From the NCBI RefSeq assembly GCF_002929305.1, contig NZ_PJIO01000002.1:372001-436000 (forward strand): 64,000 nt of DNA, given 5' to 3'. Origin of the DNA: Arthrobacter sp. GMC3. Its GTDB lineage: Bacteria; Actinomycetota; Actinomycetes; Actinomycetales; Micrococcaceae. Position 1 is the stretch's first letter, and every line of letters begins with the position of its first letter. Under the pieces are notes generated by a model, which searched no databases, was not told the DNA's origin, and saw only the letters and a program-made list of their open reading frames with translations. Both the position numbers and the translations under genes were made by a program. This document shows, piece by piece, positions 34,409 through 43,106 of this stretch.

Positions 34409-35692
34409 TCAGTCCTTGTTGAGCAGTTTGGTCAGGTCCAGGCCGGCACCCGGGCCCGCAGCCACAACGCCGAAGTCCTCACGGAGCATTTCGACCAGGT
34501 TCAGACGGAAAGCGGGTGGAACTTCTACGTGCTCGCCAACAGTGACCAGGCCTTCGGCCGCCCAGCTGGCCACGTTCTTGGCCAGAACGAACAGCTCGCC
34601 GTCAGCGGTGTCCGGTGATCGCAGGGCCGCGGCAAGCACCTCCGGGGTGGGCGGGTTCTCTGATGCGCACTGGGCCATGAACGTGGCCATGGTGAAGTGC
34701 CAGTCGTCGTAGACCCCGGGCTCGGAACCGGTCAGGGTGGAGATGAAAATGAATTGGTCCAGCATCTCCCGAAACACCTCGACCGCCGGCTCCGGGTGGT
34801 CCAGGCAGTCCTGGGCGCGTGATGAGATCCGCGCGCTACCGGCCTGGAACTCGACCAGCCCGAGACCGCTCAGCAGGTGCCAGTACAGCTTCAGCCTGTC
34901 GCTGGTTTCTGCCTCGAGCTCGGCGGCGGTGGTGGAAGACAGGGCGGCCTCGCCCAGGATCCCGGCGCCGGTATGGCTGAGGGTGGCGGCCGCGTCTGCT
35001 CGGTCTTTCTTTCGCAGCAAGCCCTTGATGCTGGTGTCTTTGCCGTCGCCAATCCAGGTCAGCAGGGCCAGGGTGTTTTTCCAGAGCGGGGAAGCGGCTG
35101 CGGCTTCCATGAACAGTTCGGCGCTCAGCCCGGGAATGTAAATGGCGGGAAATTCGATGTCGGCCGGGTCGTTGAAGTCATCGATTTGCGCACCGTCCCC
35201 GGCGGGCAGCAGCGAGCCAAGCTTCAGCTCCACTGCGGGGTCCAGGCCCGGCTTGTCGGGCAGCTTGAAGACGTCCGCCAGCTCCGACAGTTCGCCGGGC
35301 GTACCCGTCCACAGGGAGGCCTGGACCAGGTAGTCAACGTAGTCCCGAACACCGCTGAGCAGGGCAAGGGTCGCCTTGGGGTTGGCGTCGGCCGACACCT
35401 CCATGACCTCACGCGCAGCGGCAGGTAGTAGGGAGAGGGCGTCCGTCCGCGGTTCCAAGATACGGTACATGTCAAAGAAGTCGTCCAGGGCCATCAAGCT
35501 GATGTCGATGGAGGCATCGTCTCGTCCCTGGGCTTCGAGCCACAGGGCGAACCCCGGGGCTATCGCCTCCATGGCCCGCTCGAGCCGGACGTCGGCCAGG
35601 GGAACGGCATGTGTGCGCGCAGCAGCGTCGGCGGCAGCCTTTGCCGGGTTGCCGAAACGAGACTTCTTGGTGCTAGCGGGCTTCTTGGCCAC
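34409..35692 (-). CDS. Paralogue of the 590-residue pRiA4b protein, lacking the pRiA4b domain
   Basis: A 427-residue protein of unknown function. The start MAKKPASTKKSRFGNPAKAAADAA and the next block (LERAMEAIAPGFALWLEAQG, LDDFFDMY) align with the N-terminal part of the protein at 19939-21711 (ERALEPLMPGFRAWASAAG, LLQEFFKNY). Further shared phrases are LLTWIGDGKDTSIKGLLRKKD versus LLAWLGEGRKLTDARLLPRKD, and FAVLAKNVASWAAEGLVTVG-type ends versus REAAEEGLVEIG. The family appears mostly helical, with no catalytic motif visible. GTG start 35692 after AAAGGA. Confidence 0.7.
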   Translation of the reverse strand: MAKKPASTKKSRFGNPAKAAADAAARTHAVPLADVRLERAMEAIAPGFALWLEAQGRDDASIDISLMALDDFFDMYRILEPRTDALSLLPAAAREVMEVSADANPKATLALLSGVRDYVDYLVQASLWTGTPGELSELADVFKLPDKPGLDPAVELKLGSLLPAGDGAQIDDFNDPADIEFPAIYIPGLSAELFMEAAAASPLWKNTLALLTWIGDGKDTSIKGLLRKKDRADAAATLSHTGAGILGEAALSSTTAAELEAETSDRLKLYWHLLSGLGLVEFQAGSARISSRAQDCLDHPEPAVEVFREMLDQFIFISTLTGSEPGVYDDWHFTMATFMAQCASENPPTPEVLAAALRSPDTADGELFVLAKNVASWAAEGLVTVGEHVEVPPAFRLNLVEMLREDFGVVAAGPGAGLDLTKLLNKD

Positions 35693-35808
35693 GAAAATCC
35701 TTTGCTGCGGCGGGAAATGTATTCCCCAAGCCTAGCCGGACGACGACGGATGGCGGCCCGCGCGCGAAAGGCGACTTCCGCCGTCGTACTAAGAGAGAAG
35801 GCGACCAC

Positions 35809-35871
35809 ATGGCGGATAACCATTGCGCGCACGACTTACAATGGCTATTATGCCCAAAACCGCGCCAGTGA
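35809..35871 (+). other. Possible 20-codon upstream ORF
   Basis: An ATG at 35809 follows the purine-rich AGAGAGAAGGCG. Its 20-codon frame ends at 35871, overlapping the start of the monooxygenase-domain gene in another frame. It could couple translation, since that gene has no good ribosome site of its own. Not shown to be expressed. Confidence 0.3.
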
Positions 35872-36437
35872 CCGTCTCCATCGCCCGCACCGTCCAGCCC
35901 GGATACCATCGCCAATTCGCGGCGTGGGCCCATGCCGGTCAGGAACTAGCCCGCGAATGGCCCGGCTACCTAGGCTCCGGTTGGGTCAGGACTGGACCGG
36001 ATTCGGACGAATGGCACGTCATGTACCGGTTTGCCGACGTCGACGCACTGCAGGCCTGGGACGATTCCTTGGAGCGGCGCTGGTGGATCGACAGCGCCGG
36101 GGGATTGATGCAAATTACCCGGGTGGAACACCGGACGGGGATTGAGGGCTGGTTCGATCAGCCCGGCGACGTCACCATCGCCGTCCCGGAAACGGTGGTT
36201 CCGCCCCGTTGGAAGCAGGCCGTGAGTATTTTTCTGCCGTTCTTCCCGCTTAGTTTGCTGGCGAACTTTCTGCTGCACCCGGTCACCGGATCGTGGCCGT
36301 TGGTGCTGGCAGTGCTGCTGAACGTCTGCCTGCTGACGCCCATCATGACGTACCTGTTCCTGCCCCTGAGCACTCGGATGCTGCGCCCCTGGCTGCAAGC
36401 GCCCCGCAAACCCCGGCCGGGGTCTGCGGGGCGCTAG
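35841..36437 (+). CDS. Antibiotic-biosynthesis-monooxygenase-domain protein with C-terminal membrane helices
   Basis: A 198-residue protein. The first 95 residues form an ABM-like ferredoxin-fold domain (VTVSIARTVQPGYHRQFAAWAHAGQELAREWPGYLG). Two C-terminal membrane segments follow (VSIFLPFFPLSLLANFLL and LVLAVLLNVCLLTPIMTYLFLPL). Such ABM-plus-two-helix proteins are common and of unknown function. Start assigned at ATG 35841; ATG 35850 is an alternative. The last codons lie in a 38-bp perfect hairpin that is probably the terminator. Confidence 0.72.
   Translation: MAIMPKTAPVTVSIARTVQPGYHRQFAAWAHAGQELAREWPGYLGSGWVRTGPDSDEWHVMYRFADVDALQAWDDSLERRWWIDSAGGLMQITRVEHRTGIEGWFDQPGDVTIAVPETVVPPRWKQAVSIFLPFFPLSLLANFLLHPVTGSWPLVLAVLLNVCLLTPIMTYLFLPLSTRMLRPWLQAPRKPRPGSAGR
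36398..36435. terminator. Terminator hairpin inside the 3' coding end
   Basis: AGCGCCCCGCA and ACCCCGG at the left pair with CCGGGGT and TGCGGGGCGCT at the right, a 38-bp near-perfect stem. It encodes the final residues of the ABM protein and lies just before the convergent oxidoreductase stop at 36442. Confidence 0.65.
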
Positions 36438-36441
36438 TGCC

Positions 36442-37380
36442 CTATGCGGTGAACGGCGTCAGAACGATCTTGCCGGATCCGTGTCCCGACATGCTTTCGG
36501 TGAAGGCGCTGGCCAGTTCCTGCATGGGGTAGGTGGCGGCCACATCCACTGCCAGCGTCCCTGCATCTACCAGTGCGCTCAGGCGATCCAGCTCACGGGC
36601 ATCGGGGCGAACCCAAATGTACTGTCCGCCGTGGCCCAGCACCGTCCAGTCGGCGATCGAGGCATGCTTGCCGCCCTCTTTCAGGACTGCCAAGGTAGCT
36701 TCCAGCACGCCGCCGGCAAAGTCGGCCACGGCGTCAACGCCGTCGGGAGCCAGCGCATGGACCCGCTCCACCAAACCGTCACCGTATTCAACGGGCTCCG
36801 CACCCAATTCACGCAACCGTGCGTGGTTCTTGGCAGACCCCGTGGCGATTACACGGACACCGGCCAGGGTTGCCAGCTGAATGGCCGTGCGCCCCACGCT
36901 GCCCGAGCCGTTGTGGATCAGAAGGGTGGCGCCGGCGTTCAGTCCCAACGCGTCAAGGGTGCGCTGCGCCGTCAGGCCGGTCAGGGGGAGGCCGGCGGCC
37001 TGTTCCCAGGACAGTGACTGCGGTTTGTGGGCCACCACAGACGCCGGGAGCGCCACGAACTCGGCAAAGGTGCCGCCCTGCACGGTGTCGCGGCGACCGT
37101 AGGAGTAGACCTCGTCGCCCACCTTGAACTCGGGGGTGTCGAAGCCGACGGCGGCAACCACGCCAGCAACATCCCAGCCCGGCACCACCGGGAAGTTGAC
37201 GTCCATGTAGGGGTCGAGACCGCCGGACATGACTTTCCAGTCCACGGGGTTCACGCCCGCTGCCTTGACCTGGATCAGTACAGCGCCCGGGGACACCTTG
37301 GGCATGGGCCGCTCGGTTTGCTCCAGAACTTCGGTGCCACCGTACTGGGCGTACGTCATGGCCTGCATTGTTTCACTCAT
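36442..37380 (-). CDS. NADP-dependent zinc-free alcohol dehydrogenase (quinone oxidoreductase-like)
   Basis: A 312-residue medium-chain dehydrogenase/reductase. The N-terminal catalytic domain includes VKAAGVNPVDWKVMSGG and PVVPGWDVAGVVAAVG; the cofactor domain contains LLIHNGSGSVGRTAIQLA. No zinc-binding cysteines are present, as in zeta-crystallin-like quinone oxidoreductases that reduce quinones or enones with NADPH. ATG 37380; AAAGGA lies close upstream. Monocistronic and convergent with the ABM protein. Confidence 0.88.
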   Translation of the reverse strand: MSETMQAMTYAQYGGTEVLEQTERPMPKVSPGAVLIQVKAAGVNPVDWKVMSGGLDPYMDVNFPVVPGWDVAGVVAAVGFDTPEFKVGDEVYSYGRRDTVQGGTFAEFVALPASVVAHKPQSLSWEQAAGLPLTGLTAQRTLDALGLNAGATLLIHNGSGSVGRTAIQLATLAGVRVIATGSAKNHARLRELGAEPVEYGDGLVERVHALAPDGVDAVADFAGGVLEATLAVLKEGGKHASIADWTVLGHGGQYIWVRPDARELDRLSALVDAGTLAVDVAATYPMQELASAFTESMSGHGSGKIVLTPFTA

Positions 37381-37571
37381 GGAATGGGTCCTTTCGAGGG
37401 GGGATTTCCTTAGCCTTATGTAGTTCCAAACTCACGGTTCATTGGGAAGATTCCCGCTTTTGAAACTTTTTGTACTGGTCAGTCCATAAAGGGGTGGGGC
37501 GAGAAGGCTGAAATTTCGCGCCATCTTGCGCCCTCAGGGGCTGTTCTTCGGGCTAGCTGTAGGGTAGCAAT

Positions 37572-38330
37572 ATGAGTGAGATCACTGCGCAGCGTTTTCT
37601 TTATGGGCCCGATTCCGCGCAGTGGGCGGAGCTGTATTTGCCGACCGAACCTGCCGTAGCCGGGGTTGTGGTGGTGATCCATGGCGGGTACTGGCGCAGC
37701 GCATACGCCGCTGATCTTGGTGCCCCGCTGGCACGCGACCTCGCAGCCCACGGCGTTGCGGCTTGGAATCTGGAATACCGCCGGGTGGGCAATGGCGGAG
37801 GTTGGCCCACCACATTTTTGGATGTTGCCGCGGGAATCGATGCCCTGACGCAGGCCGCCGCCGACCACGGGCTGGACCTGGGCAAGGTGGTACTTCTGGG
37901 CCATTCCGCGGGTGGCCAGCTGGCCGTCTGGGCGGCGGGGCGGTCCCTGTTCCCAGCCGAAGCGGTAGGTGCGGATCCCGCGGTGGAGGTGAGCGGCGTC
38001 GTGAGTCAATCCGGGCTCCTGAACCTGGGGGAGGCCCAGCAGCTGGGGCTCAGTAACCACGCCGTGGATTTGCTCATGGGGCCCAACGTGGCACTGGGGG
38101 ATCCCATGGCGGCGCTCCCGTTGCCCGTTCCTATCCTTGCCGTGCATGCCATGAACGACGCCGACGTCCCCGCCTCCCAGAGCGAAAGTTACGTTGCCGC
38201 TGCGGTTGAGGCTGGCGGGGATGCGCGGCTGATCCGGGTGCCCGGTGACCATTTTGACTTAATTGACGTTCGCTCGGAGTCGTATGCCAGCTGCCGGGAG
38301 CTGGTGTTGGGGCTTTTACGGCCAGCGTAG
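37572..38330 (+). CDS. Alpha/beta hydrolase, probable kynurenine formamidase
   Basis: A 252-residue alpha/beta hydrolase. The oxyanion motif is HGGYW (VVVIHGGYWRSAY), which marks the BNA7-type kynurenine formamidase group; the nucleophile is in GHSAGGQLA, and the acid and base are in HAMNDADVP and GDHFDLID. It lies 33 bp before tryptophan 2,3-dioxygenase, so it most likely hydrolyses the N-formylkynurenine that enzyme makes. The start is ATG 37572 in an AGGGTAGCAAT context. Confidence 0.8.
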   Translation: MSEITAQRFLYGPDSAQWAELYLPTEPAVAGVVVVIHGGYWRSAYAADLGAPLARDLAAHGVAAWNLEYRRVGNGGGWPTTFLDVAAGIDALTQAAADHGLDLGKVVLLGHSAGGQLAVWAAGRSLFPAEAVGADPAVEVSGVVSQSGLLNLGEAQQLGLSNHAVDLLMGPNVALGDPMAALPLPVPILAVHAMNDADVPASQSESYVAAAVEAGGDARLIRVPGDHFDLIDVRSESYASCRELVLGLLRPA

Positions 38331-38363
38331 TGTGATCAGTGGTCGCCACGAAAGGACACCGCC

Positions 38364-39212
38364 ATGCCCAAGAACACCCGCAAGATTGAATCCGGCATTG
38401 AGACCGATTTCAGCGACAAGATGAGTTACGGCGGCTACCTGGCCCTTGATACGCTGCTAAGCGCCCAACGGCCCGTCAGCCGGCCCGAACACCATGATGA
38501 AATGCTGTTCATCATCCAGCACCAGACCTCCGAACTGTGGCTGAAATTGGTGCTGCACGAGCTGCGGGCCGTGCGCGTGTACCTTGCCGAGGACAATTTG
38601 CGCGCCGCCATGAAGGGCGTGGCCCGGATCAAGCACATCCAGCGCTCGCTGACGGAGCAATGGAGCGTACTGGCGACCCTGACGCCCAGCGAGTACGCGC
38701 AGTTCCGCGGTGATCTGGGCTCATCGTCCGGGTTCCAGTCCTACCAGTACCGGGCCGTGGAGTTCCTGCTGGGCAACAAGAACGCCGGCATGCTCAAGGT
38801 GTTCGCGGGGGACCCGGCGGCCCATGAGATGCTTTCGGAGTTACTGGCCAGCTCCAGCGTGTATGACGAGTTCCTGCGCCTGATGGCACGTCGGGGCTTT
38901 GCCGTGCCCGCCGAAATCCTGGACCGCGACGTCACCAAGGCTCATGTGTTCAATGCCGAACTGGTGCAGCTGTTCAAGATTGTCTACGAAGCCCCCGATG
39001 AGAATTGGGACCTGTATGAGGCGTGTGAGGAACTTGTCGATTTGGAGGACAACTTCCAGCTGTGGCGTTTCCGGCACATGAAGACCGTCATGCGCACCAT
39101 CGGCATGAAGACCGGCACCGGCGGTTCGTCCGGCGTCGGATTCCTCCAACGGGCACTGGAACTGACGTTCTTCCCGGAGCTGTTTGCTGTGCGGACCGAA
39201 ATCGGGCAGTAA
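38364..39212 (+). CDS. kynA: Tryptophan 2,3-dioxygenase
   Basis: A 282-residue haem dioxygenase opening the indole ring of L-tryptophan to N-formylkynurenine. Landmarks: [32 protein letters not shown] (active-site His), [18 protein letters not shown] and the proximal haem His in [14 protein letters not shown], followed by the GTGGSSG substrate loop. Length is usual for bacterial forms. Good AAAGGACACC site before ATG 38364. Kynureninase is not encoded in the window, so the rest of the route must lie elsewhere. Confidence 0.96.
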   Translation: MPKNTRKIESGIETDFSDKMSYGGYLALDTLLSAQRPVSRPEHHDEMLFIIQHQTSELWLKLVLHELRAVRVYLAEDNLRAAMKGVARIKHIQRSLTEQWSVLATLTPSEYAQFRGDLGSSSGFQSYQYRAVEFLLGNKNAGMLKVFAGDPAAHEMLSELLASSSVYDEFLRLMARRGFAVPAEILDRDVTKAHVFNAELVQLFKIVYEAPDENWDLYEACEELVDLEDNFQLWRFRHMKTVMRTIGMKTGTGGSSGVGFLQRALELTFFPELFAVRTEIGQ

Positions 39213-39215
39213 CCC

Positions 39216-39302
39216 GTCCTGTTATGCGCCTGCGTCGCCGTGAACACGGCGCTGAACAGTGTTATGCGCCGCGCCCGCAGCGGGCACGGCGCATAAGAGG
39301 AC
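39216..39302. terminator. Bidirectional terminator with two competing stems
   Basis: GTTATGCGCC occurs at 39221-39230 and 39261-39270. The single complementary block GGCGCATAA (39288-39296) can pair with either. The outer choice extends to 39216/39302 with one mismatch over 15 bp; the inner one makes a compact stem around 39262-39296. It lies between the convergent kynA and hydrolase genes. Confidence 0.65.
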
Positions 39303-39304
39303 AG

Positions 39305-40465
39305 CTAGGCGCCGGTGCGCCCACGCCAGCGGTGCGCCGCGGCGGAATCCAGGGCAGCTTCCAGCCAACGCCCCATGCCGGCGTAGGCGCGGGCGCGGAT
39401 GGCTTGCGGGGAAAGGAACACGTCGTGGAATGCACCGGCAATCCGGTGCAAGGTGACATCCGAACCAAGATCCAAGGCGCGGCGGGCCACGGAATCCACA
39501 TTCAGCACCACGTCGGCGGCCAAGGCGCTGGCGGACCATTTAGGTTGCAGATAACTTTTGTCCGAGAGCATCACCAGCACGGGGGCGTCGATGCCCAGTC
39601 CGCGGGCCAGGGTTGCCTGCCCCTGGAATACGGCGTTCAAGAAGGCCGGGGTCACGGGGAATCCACGGTCCGGGCGCCATTCCGAGGAGTAGTCCCACTC
39701 GCCGTCGTACCTTTTGGACACGGCGCGCGTGTAAAAACCGGGGTCAATGGGTGGCAGGGGCGCTAGCGGCTTGAACCGCGTTCGGGCCTGAACCAGCGGC
39801 GCGACCATGGCCCGGCCCATCTCCGTTGCCTGGAATTCCAGCCACGGGCTGTTAAGGACGACGGCGTCCACGGCGCCAGGGTGCCGGCCCGCCCACAGGC
39901 TCAGCGTCAGCCCGCCGGTTGAGTGGCCCAGCAAAACAAGCGGGCGCTCACCAGGCTCTTTGTTGGGGGCAGGCTGCTCGCGGCCCGTCAAGGCAGAGAA
40001 AGCAGCTTCCAGGCGTTGCCGCGCGGTAGCGAGGAAGTCGTGTTCAAATTTTGCCGCGGCCTCTTCGGAGTCCTCGTCGGGGGCTTCTGTTTCAGAAATA
40101 GCCTCCGCGGCCTTCACCTCAGGCCGCCCCATGGCCGAGAGCGCGGCGGCGATGTCGTCGTCGTACTCGGTGAGGGAGGCAACCTGGCCCGGGACCATGC
40201 CCGGGCGCAGGCTGCGACCATAGTTGTGCAAATCCAGCGCATAAAACTTTGCGCCGGCCTGGTGGAAAAACTCAGCCATTTCGCGTTGGAAGAAGTAGTC
40301 ACTCCAGCCATGGACGTACAAGATGTCAGCCCCCGCCAGGGATGAAGGGTTCCACTCCAGTGCCTCACCCACGTAGCGGACCAGCGTTGCCGGGGAACCG
40401 GCAGGCAGGTCAAGGGTGAGTTGTTCGAAGTCGGGGCCGAGGACATCTTGCTGCCATGAAGTCAT
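39305..40465 (-). CDS. Alpha/beta hydrolase (monoacylglycerol-lipase-like)
   Basis: A 386-residue hydrolase. The strand HGWSDYFFQREMAEFF is the HGxxD start of the lipase-like group, GHSTGGLTLSLWAG holds the nucleophile Ser and FHDVFLS the base His. An unusual acidic insertion of about 55 residues (near 115-165, TEAPDEDSEEAAAKFEHD) sits between core strands before the nucleophile elbow. No signal peptide. ATG 40465. Substrate unknown; probably an ester. Confidence 0.82.
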   Translation of the reverse strand: MTSWQQDVLGPDFEQLTLDLPAGSPATLVRYVGEALEWNPSSLAGADILYVHGWSDYFFQREMAEFFHQAGAKFYALDLHNYGRSLRPGMVPGQVASLTEYDDDIAAALSAMGRPEVKAAEAISETEAPDEDSEEAAAKFEHDFLATARQRLEAAFSALTGREQPAPNKEPGERPLVLLGHSTGGLTLSLWAGRHPGAVDAVVLNSPWLEFQATEMGRAMVAPLVQARTRFKPLAPLPPIDPGFYTRAVSKRYDGEWDYSSEWRPDRGFPVTPAFLNAVFQGQATLARGLGIDAPVLVMLSDKSYLQPKWSASALAADVVLNVDSVARRALDLGSDVTLHRIAGAFHDVFLSPQAIRARAYAGMGRWLEAALDSAAAHRWRGRTGA

Positions 40466-40481
40466 AGCTCGATGCTAGCCG

Positions 40482-41843
40482 CTAGGACCAGTAGCCGAGC
40501 GCAAACTCGGCGATGACCACCGATAGCAGGAACGAGGCGGTGATGGCAACGAGTCCCACGGGGACAATTTTCCAGCCAATGTTCTTCAATAGAGGTACAT
40601 CCTTGCCCAACGACAGACCCGCCAATGTCAGCATGACTGTGGCGATGGAGAGGAAGTCGACGGCGGAGACCAGCTTGACCAGCGGCTCGGCACCAAAGAA
40701 CCAGGGGCTGGAAATGTAGGCGCCGATGGTGGTGATCCAGATGATGGCGGAGATCTTCCTGGACACCTTGCCCAGGAACAGGCCCAGCAGAACCAGGCCC
40801 ATGAGGACGGCGTAGCCACCAATGACGTTCCAGTGCAGGCCCTTGGCCGCTACGGATGCGGTTGCAACGCCCAGAATGGACAGCACACTCAGAGAAAGCC
40901 AGAGGGGCAGCTTGACCTCGGCAGAAGACTGGGCAACCTTTTCGCGGAAGTCGCGGTTCATTTCGTCTTCTGCGGCAGTAGCGGCACTCTCCTCTGCGGA
41001 GGGAGCAACAGAGTTTGCGGCCACGAGGGCCTCTGCAGCGGCACTCTTGCGGGTCAGCAACTTGTAGAACTTCTCCGCCAAGGGCAAGGAAACGTAGAGG
41101 CCTACATAGACGCCAAGGATGGTGGTGATCAGGTTGGAGACGGCCGCCATGCCAAGGATGGCCTGTTCGTTGCCCGGGTACGCATCGATGATGCTGGCTG
41201 CGGAGGCGGCCATCATGGAGCCTGATCCGACGCCGGAGCCCATGGCCAGGGCCAGCGGGTTGAAGATGCCCCAATTGGCCACCAGGGAGGTCAGCAAGGT
41301 GATGAAAACGGCGCCAAAGAGCGTGCCGAAAACGTACATGGCCAGAACGCCGCGGTACTGGTCGGAGTCGGGGCCGTATTTTTCCGAGACCATGGCAAAG
41401 GACGGCTCGCGGTCAAGGGAGAACGTGGCGCCCACGGTGGCCTTGCCCATGCGTAGCAGCACTGCCAGGGGCAGGGCCAAGAACACGGTGCCCAGGAGGT
41501 GTCCGATTTCCTGCAGCAACAGGGCGGGACCGGCCTTGATCAGGACAGGAAGGCTGGGGCCAATGTTGAAGGCAAGGCGGGCCACCAGCAGCATGACGGC
41601 CACACCCACTAGGGCGGAGGCAACTTTTTGCAGGTCCAGGCCCAGGGGTTTGAACTTCTGCACGGAGACCAGCAGGCCCGCGATCAGACCCCAGACCATG
41701 GGGAAAATGACAATGGATCCGATGCCAACGTTGATCTTCGCGGAGCCGATAAACTGCACGGCCAAGGCGATGATCAGGGCAAGCAGGGCAATGGGAAGAG
41801 TTTCCTTCAACCCAACTTTGGTGGGTGCTGTGCGAGTGCTCAT
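40482..41843 (-). CDS. DUF3100 family membrane transporter-like protein
   Basis: A 453-residue multi-pass protein with about eleven hydrophobic segments. The pattern of ALAMGSGVGSGSMMAASAASIIDAYP and LTLAGLSLGKDVPL fits the DUF3100 membrane family. A hydrophilic loop (about 265-305) divides two halves. The ATG 41843 overlaps the M20 amidohydrolase stop by 4 bp, so the two are coupled. The family often sits beside M20 amidohydrolases; a role as transporter of their substrate or product is an inference. Confidence 0.75.
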   Translation of the reverse strand: MSTRTAPTKVGLKETLPIALLALIIALAVQFIGSAKINVGIGSIVIFPMVWGLIAGLLVSVQKFKPLGLDLQKVASALVGVAVMLLVARLAFNIGPSLPVLIKAGPALLLQEIGHLLGTVFLALPLAVLLRMGKATVGATFSLDREPSFAMVSEKYGPDSDQYRGVLAMYVFGTLFGAVFITLLTSLVANWGIFNPLALAMGSGVGSGSMMAASAASIIDAYPGNEQAILGMAAVSNLITTILGVYVGLYVSLPLAEKFYKLLTRKSAAAEALVAANSVAPSAEESAATAAEDEMNRDFREKVAQSSAEVKLPLWLSLSVLSILGVATASVAAKGLHWNVIGGYAVLMGLVLLGLFLGKVSRKISAIIWITTIGAYISSPWFFGAEPLVKLVSAVDFLSIATVMLTLAGLSLGKDVPLLKNIGWKIVPVGLVAITASFLLSVVIAEFALGYWS

Positions 41844-43063
41844 GCTGTTTGGTCCTTTGAGAGGGCCGTGCGGTATGCGGCGGCAATGAAACGGTTGCGT
41901 TGTGCGGGGTTCGTGGCAGCGTCCGCCGTGGTCCAGGCCAGCGCGACGGCGGCCTCAAACATGACGTCGTACGCCGCGGGTGTGTCAGCCAAGGCTGCAA
42001 AGGCGTGGGAGTGGATGGGGACGTCGGCGCCGGGGATGCTCAGCCACGGATGCAGGCTGGGGATGACCTGGGAGATGTTGCCCATGTCGGTGGAGCCACC
42101 ACCCAGACCGGCTGCGGGGGAGGTGTCCTTGCCGAAGACGTCCATGGCCGCGGTCCAATGCGCGGCGAGATCGTCGTCCTGCAGGAGCGGTTCGTAGAGC
42201 GGTTCGGTGGATTCGATGCTCAGCGCGGTGCCGGTGGCCAGGGCTGCGCCCTCGAAGCAGTTCCGGACGCGGACCAGCAGGGATTCGTATTCCGGCAGCG
42301 TGAAGGCGCGGCATTCAAACTCGACCACGGCCTTTTCGGGGATGATGTTGGTGACGTGGCCGGCCTCGGCCACGTACATGGCGATCCGGTGATCGCCCGG
42401 AATTTGCTGGCGCAGCAGGCCCACAGCCACCTGGCTCAGGACGGCGGCGTCGGCAGCGTTGACGCCCAAGTGCGGGGCGGCGGCGGCGTGCGCTGCCTTG
42501 CCCGTGAACGTGGCGCGGTACCGGCCCACAGCCTGCGCGCTGGTACCGGCCGGGTTATAGGTGATGCCGTCCTGGACCGGGTGGACCATCAGGGAGAGCC
42601 CGACGCCGTCGAACGCGCCATCGGCGAGCATCAGGGCCTTGCCGCCGCCGTGCTCCTCGGCCGGGGTGCCAATGGCCTTGAGCGTGATGCCCAGACTGTC
42701 CGCGAGCGGTGCCAGTGCCAGGGCCGCAGCAACCGACGCTCCGGCGATCAGATTGTGCCCGCAGGCGTGGCCAATTCCAGGCAGGGCATCGTATTCGATG
42801 CACAGTGCAACTGTGAGCTCGCCGCTGCCCACCGTGGCGGTGAACGCCGTCGGCAGTCCCGAAGTGCCCAGCTCAACCTCAAAGCCGCCCTCCCGCAGGA
42901 TTGCTGCGATGGCGGTTGAGGCGCGGACTTCCTCGAAGGAGAGTTCCGGGTTGGAGTGAATGTCGCGGGCCAGTGTGTGGACCTTTTCACGCCACTGCTC
43001 GACGCCGGTGGCCAGCGCGGCATGGACGCCGGTGGACGCGGCGGTGATGTCGTTCAAATTCAT
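41840..43063 (-). CDS. M20 family amidohydrolase (AbgB/HipO-like)
   Basis: A 407-residue zinc peptidase/amidohydrolase. Metal-binding landmarks: EYDALPGIGHACGHN and GTPAEEHGGGK; the dimerisation domain contains FTGKAAHAAAAPHLGVNAADA, and the closing metal His lies in HSHAFAALADTPAAYD. Family members remove acyl or aminobenzoyl groups from amino acids or peptides. The AbgB-like HACGHN and AHAAAAP forms suggest an N-acyl or aryl-amide substrate. Start ATG 43063 after AAGGAAA; frame to 43288 belongs to the upstream gene region. Confidence 0.88.
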   Translation of the reverse strand: MNLNDITAASTGVHAALATGVEQWREKVHTLARDIHSNPELSFEEVRASTAIAAILREGGFEVELGTSGLPTAFTATVGSGELTVALCIEYDALPGIGHACGHNLIAGASVAAALALAPLADSLGITLKAIGTPAEEHGGGKALMLADGAFDGVGLSLMVHPVQDGITYNPAGTSAQAVGRYRATFTGKAAHAAAAPHLGVNAADAAVLSQVAVGLLRQQIPGDHRIAMYVAEAGHVTNIIPEKAVVEFECRAFTLPEYESLLVRVRNCFEGAALATGTALSIESTEPLYEPLLQDDDLAAHWTAAMDVFGKDTSPAAGLGGGSTDMGNISQVIPSLHPWLSIPGADVPIHSHAFAALADTPAAYDVMFEAAVALAWTTADAATNPAQRNRFIAAAYRTALSKDQTA

Positions 43064-43106
43064 GGTGGTGTTTCCTTGGGTGGGATGGTGAGAGTGTGCG
43101 TGGGCG

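Noticed and set aside
37470..37490. ACTGGTCAGT as a TetR-type operator upstream of the hydrolase gene
   Set aside because: The arms are only 4 bp and no TetR gene lies near.
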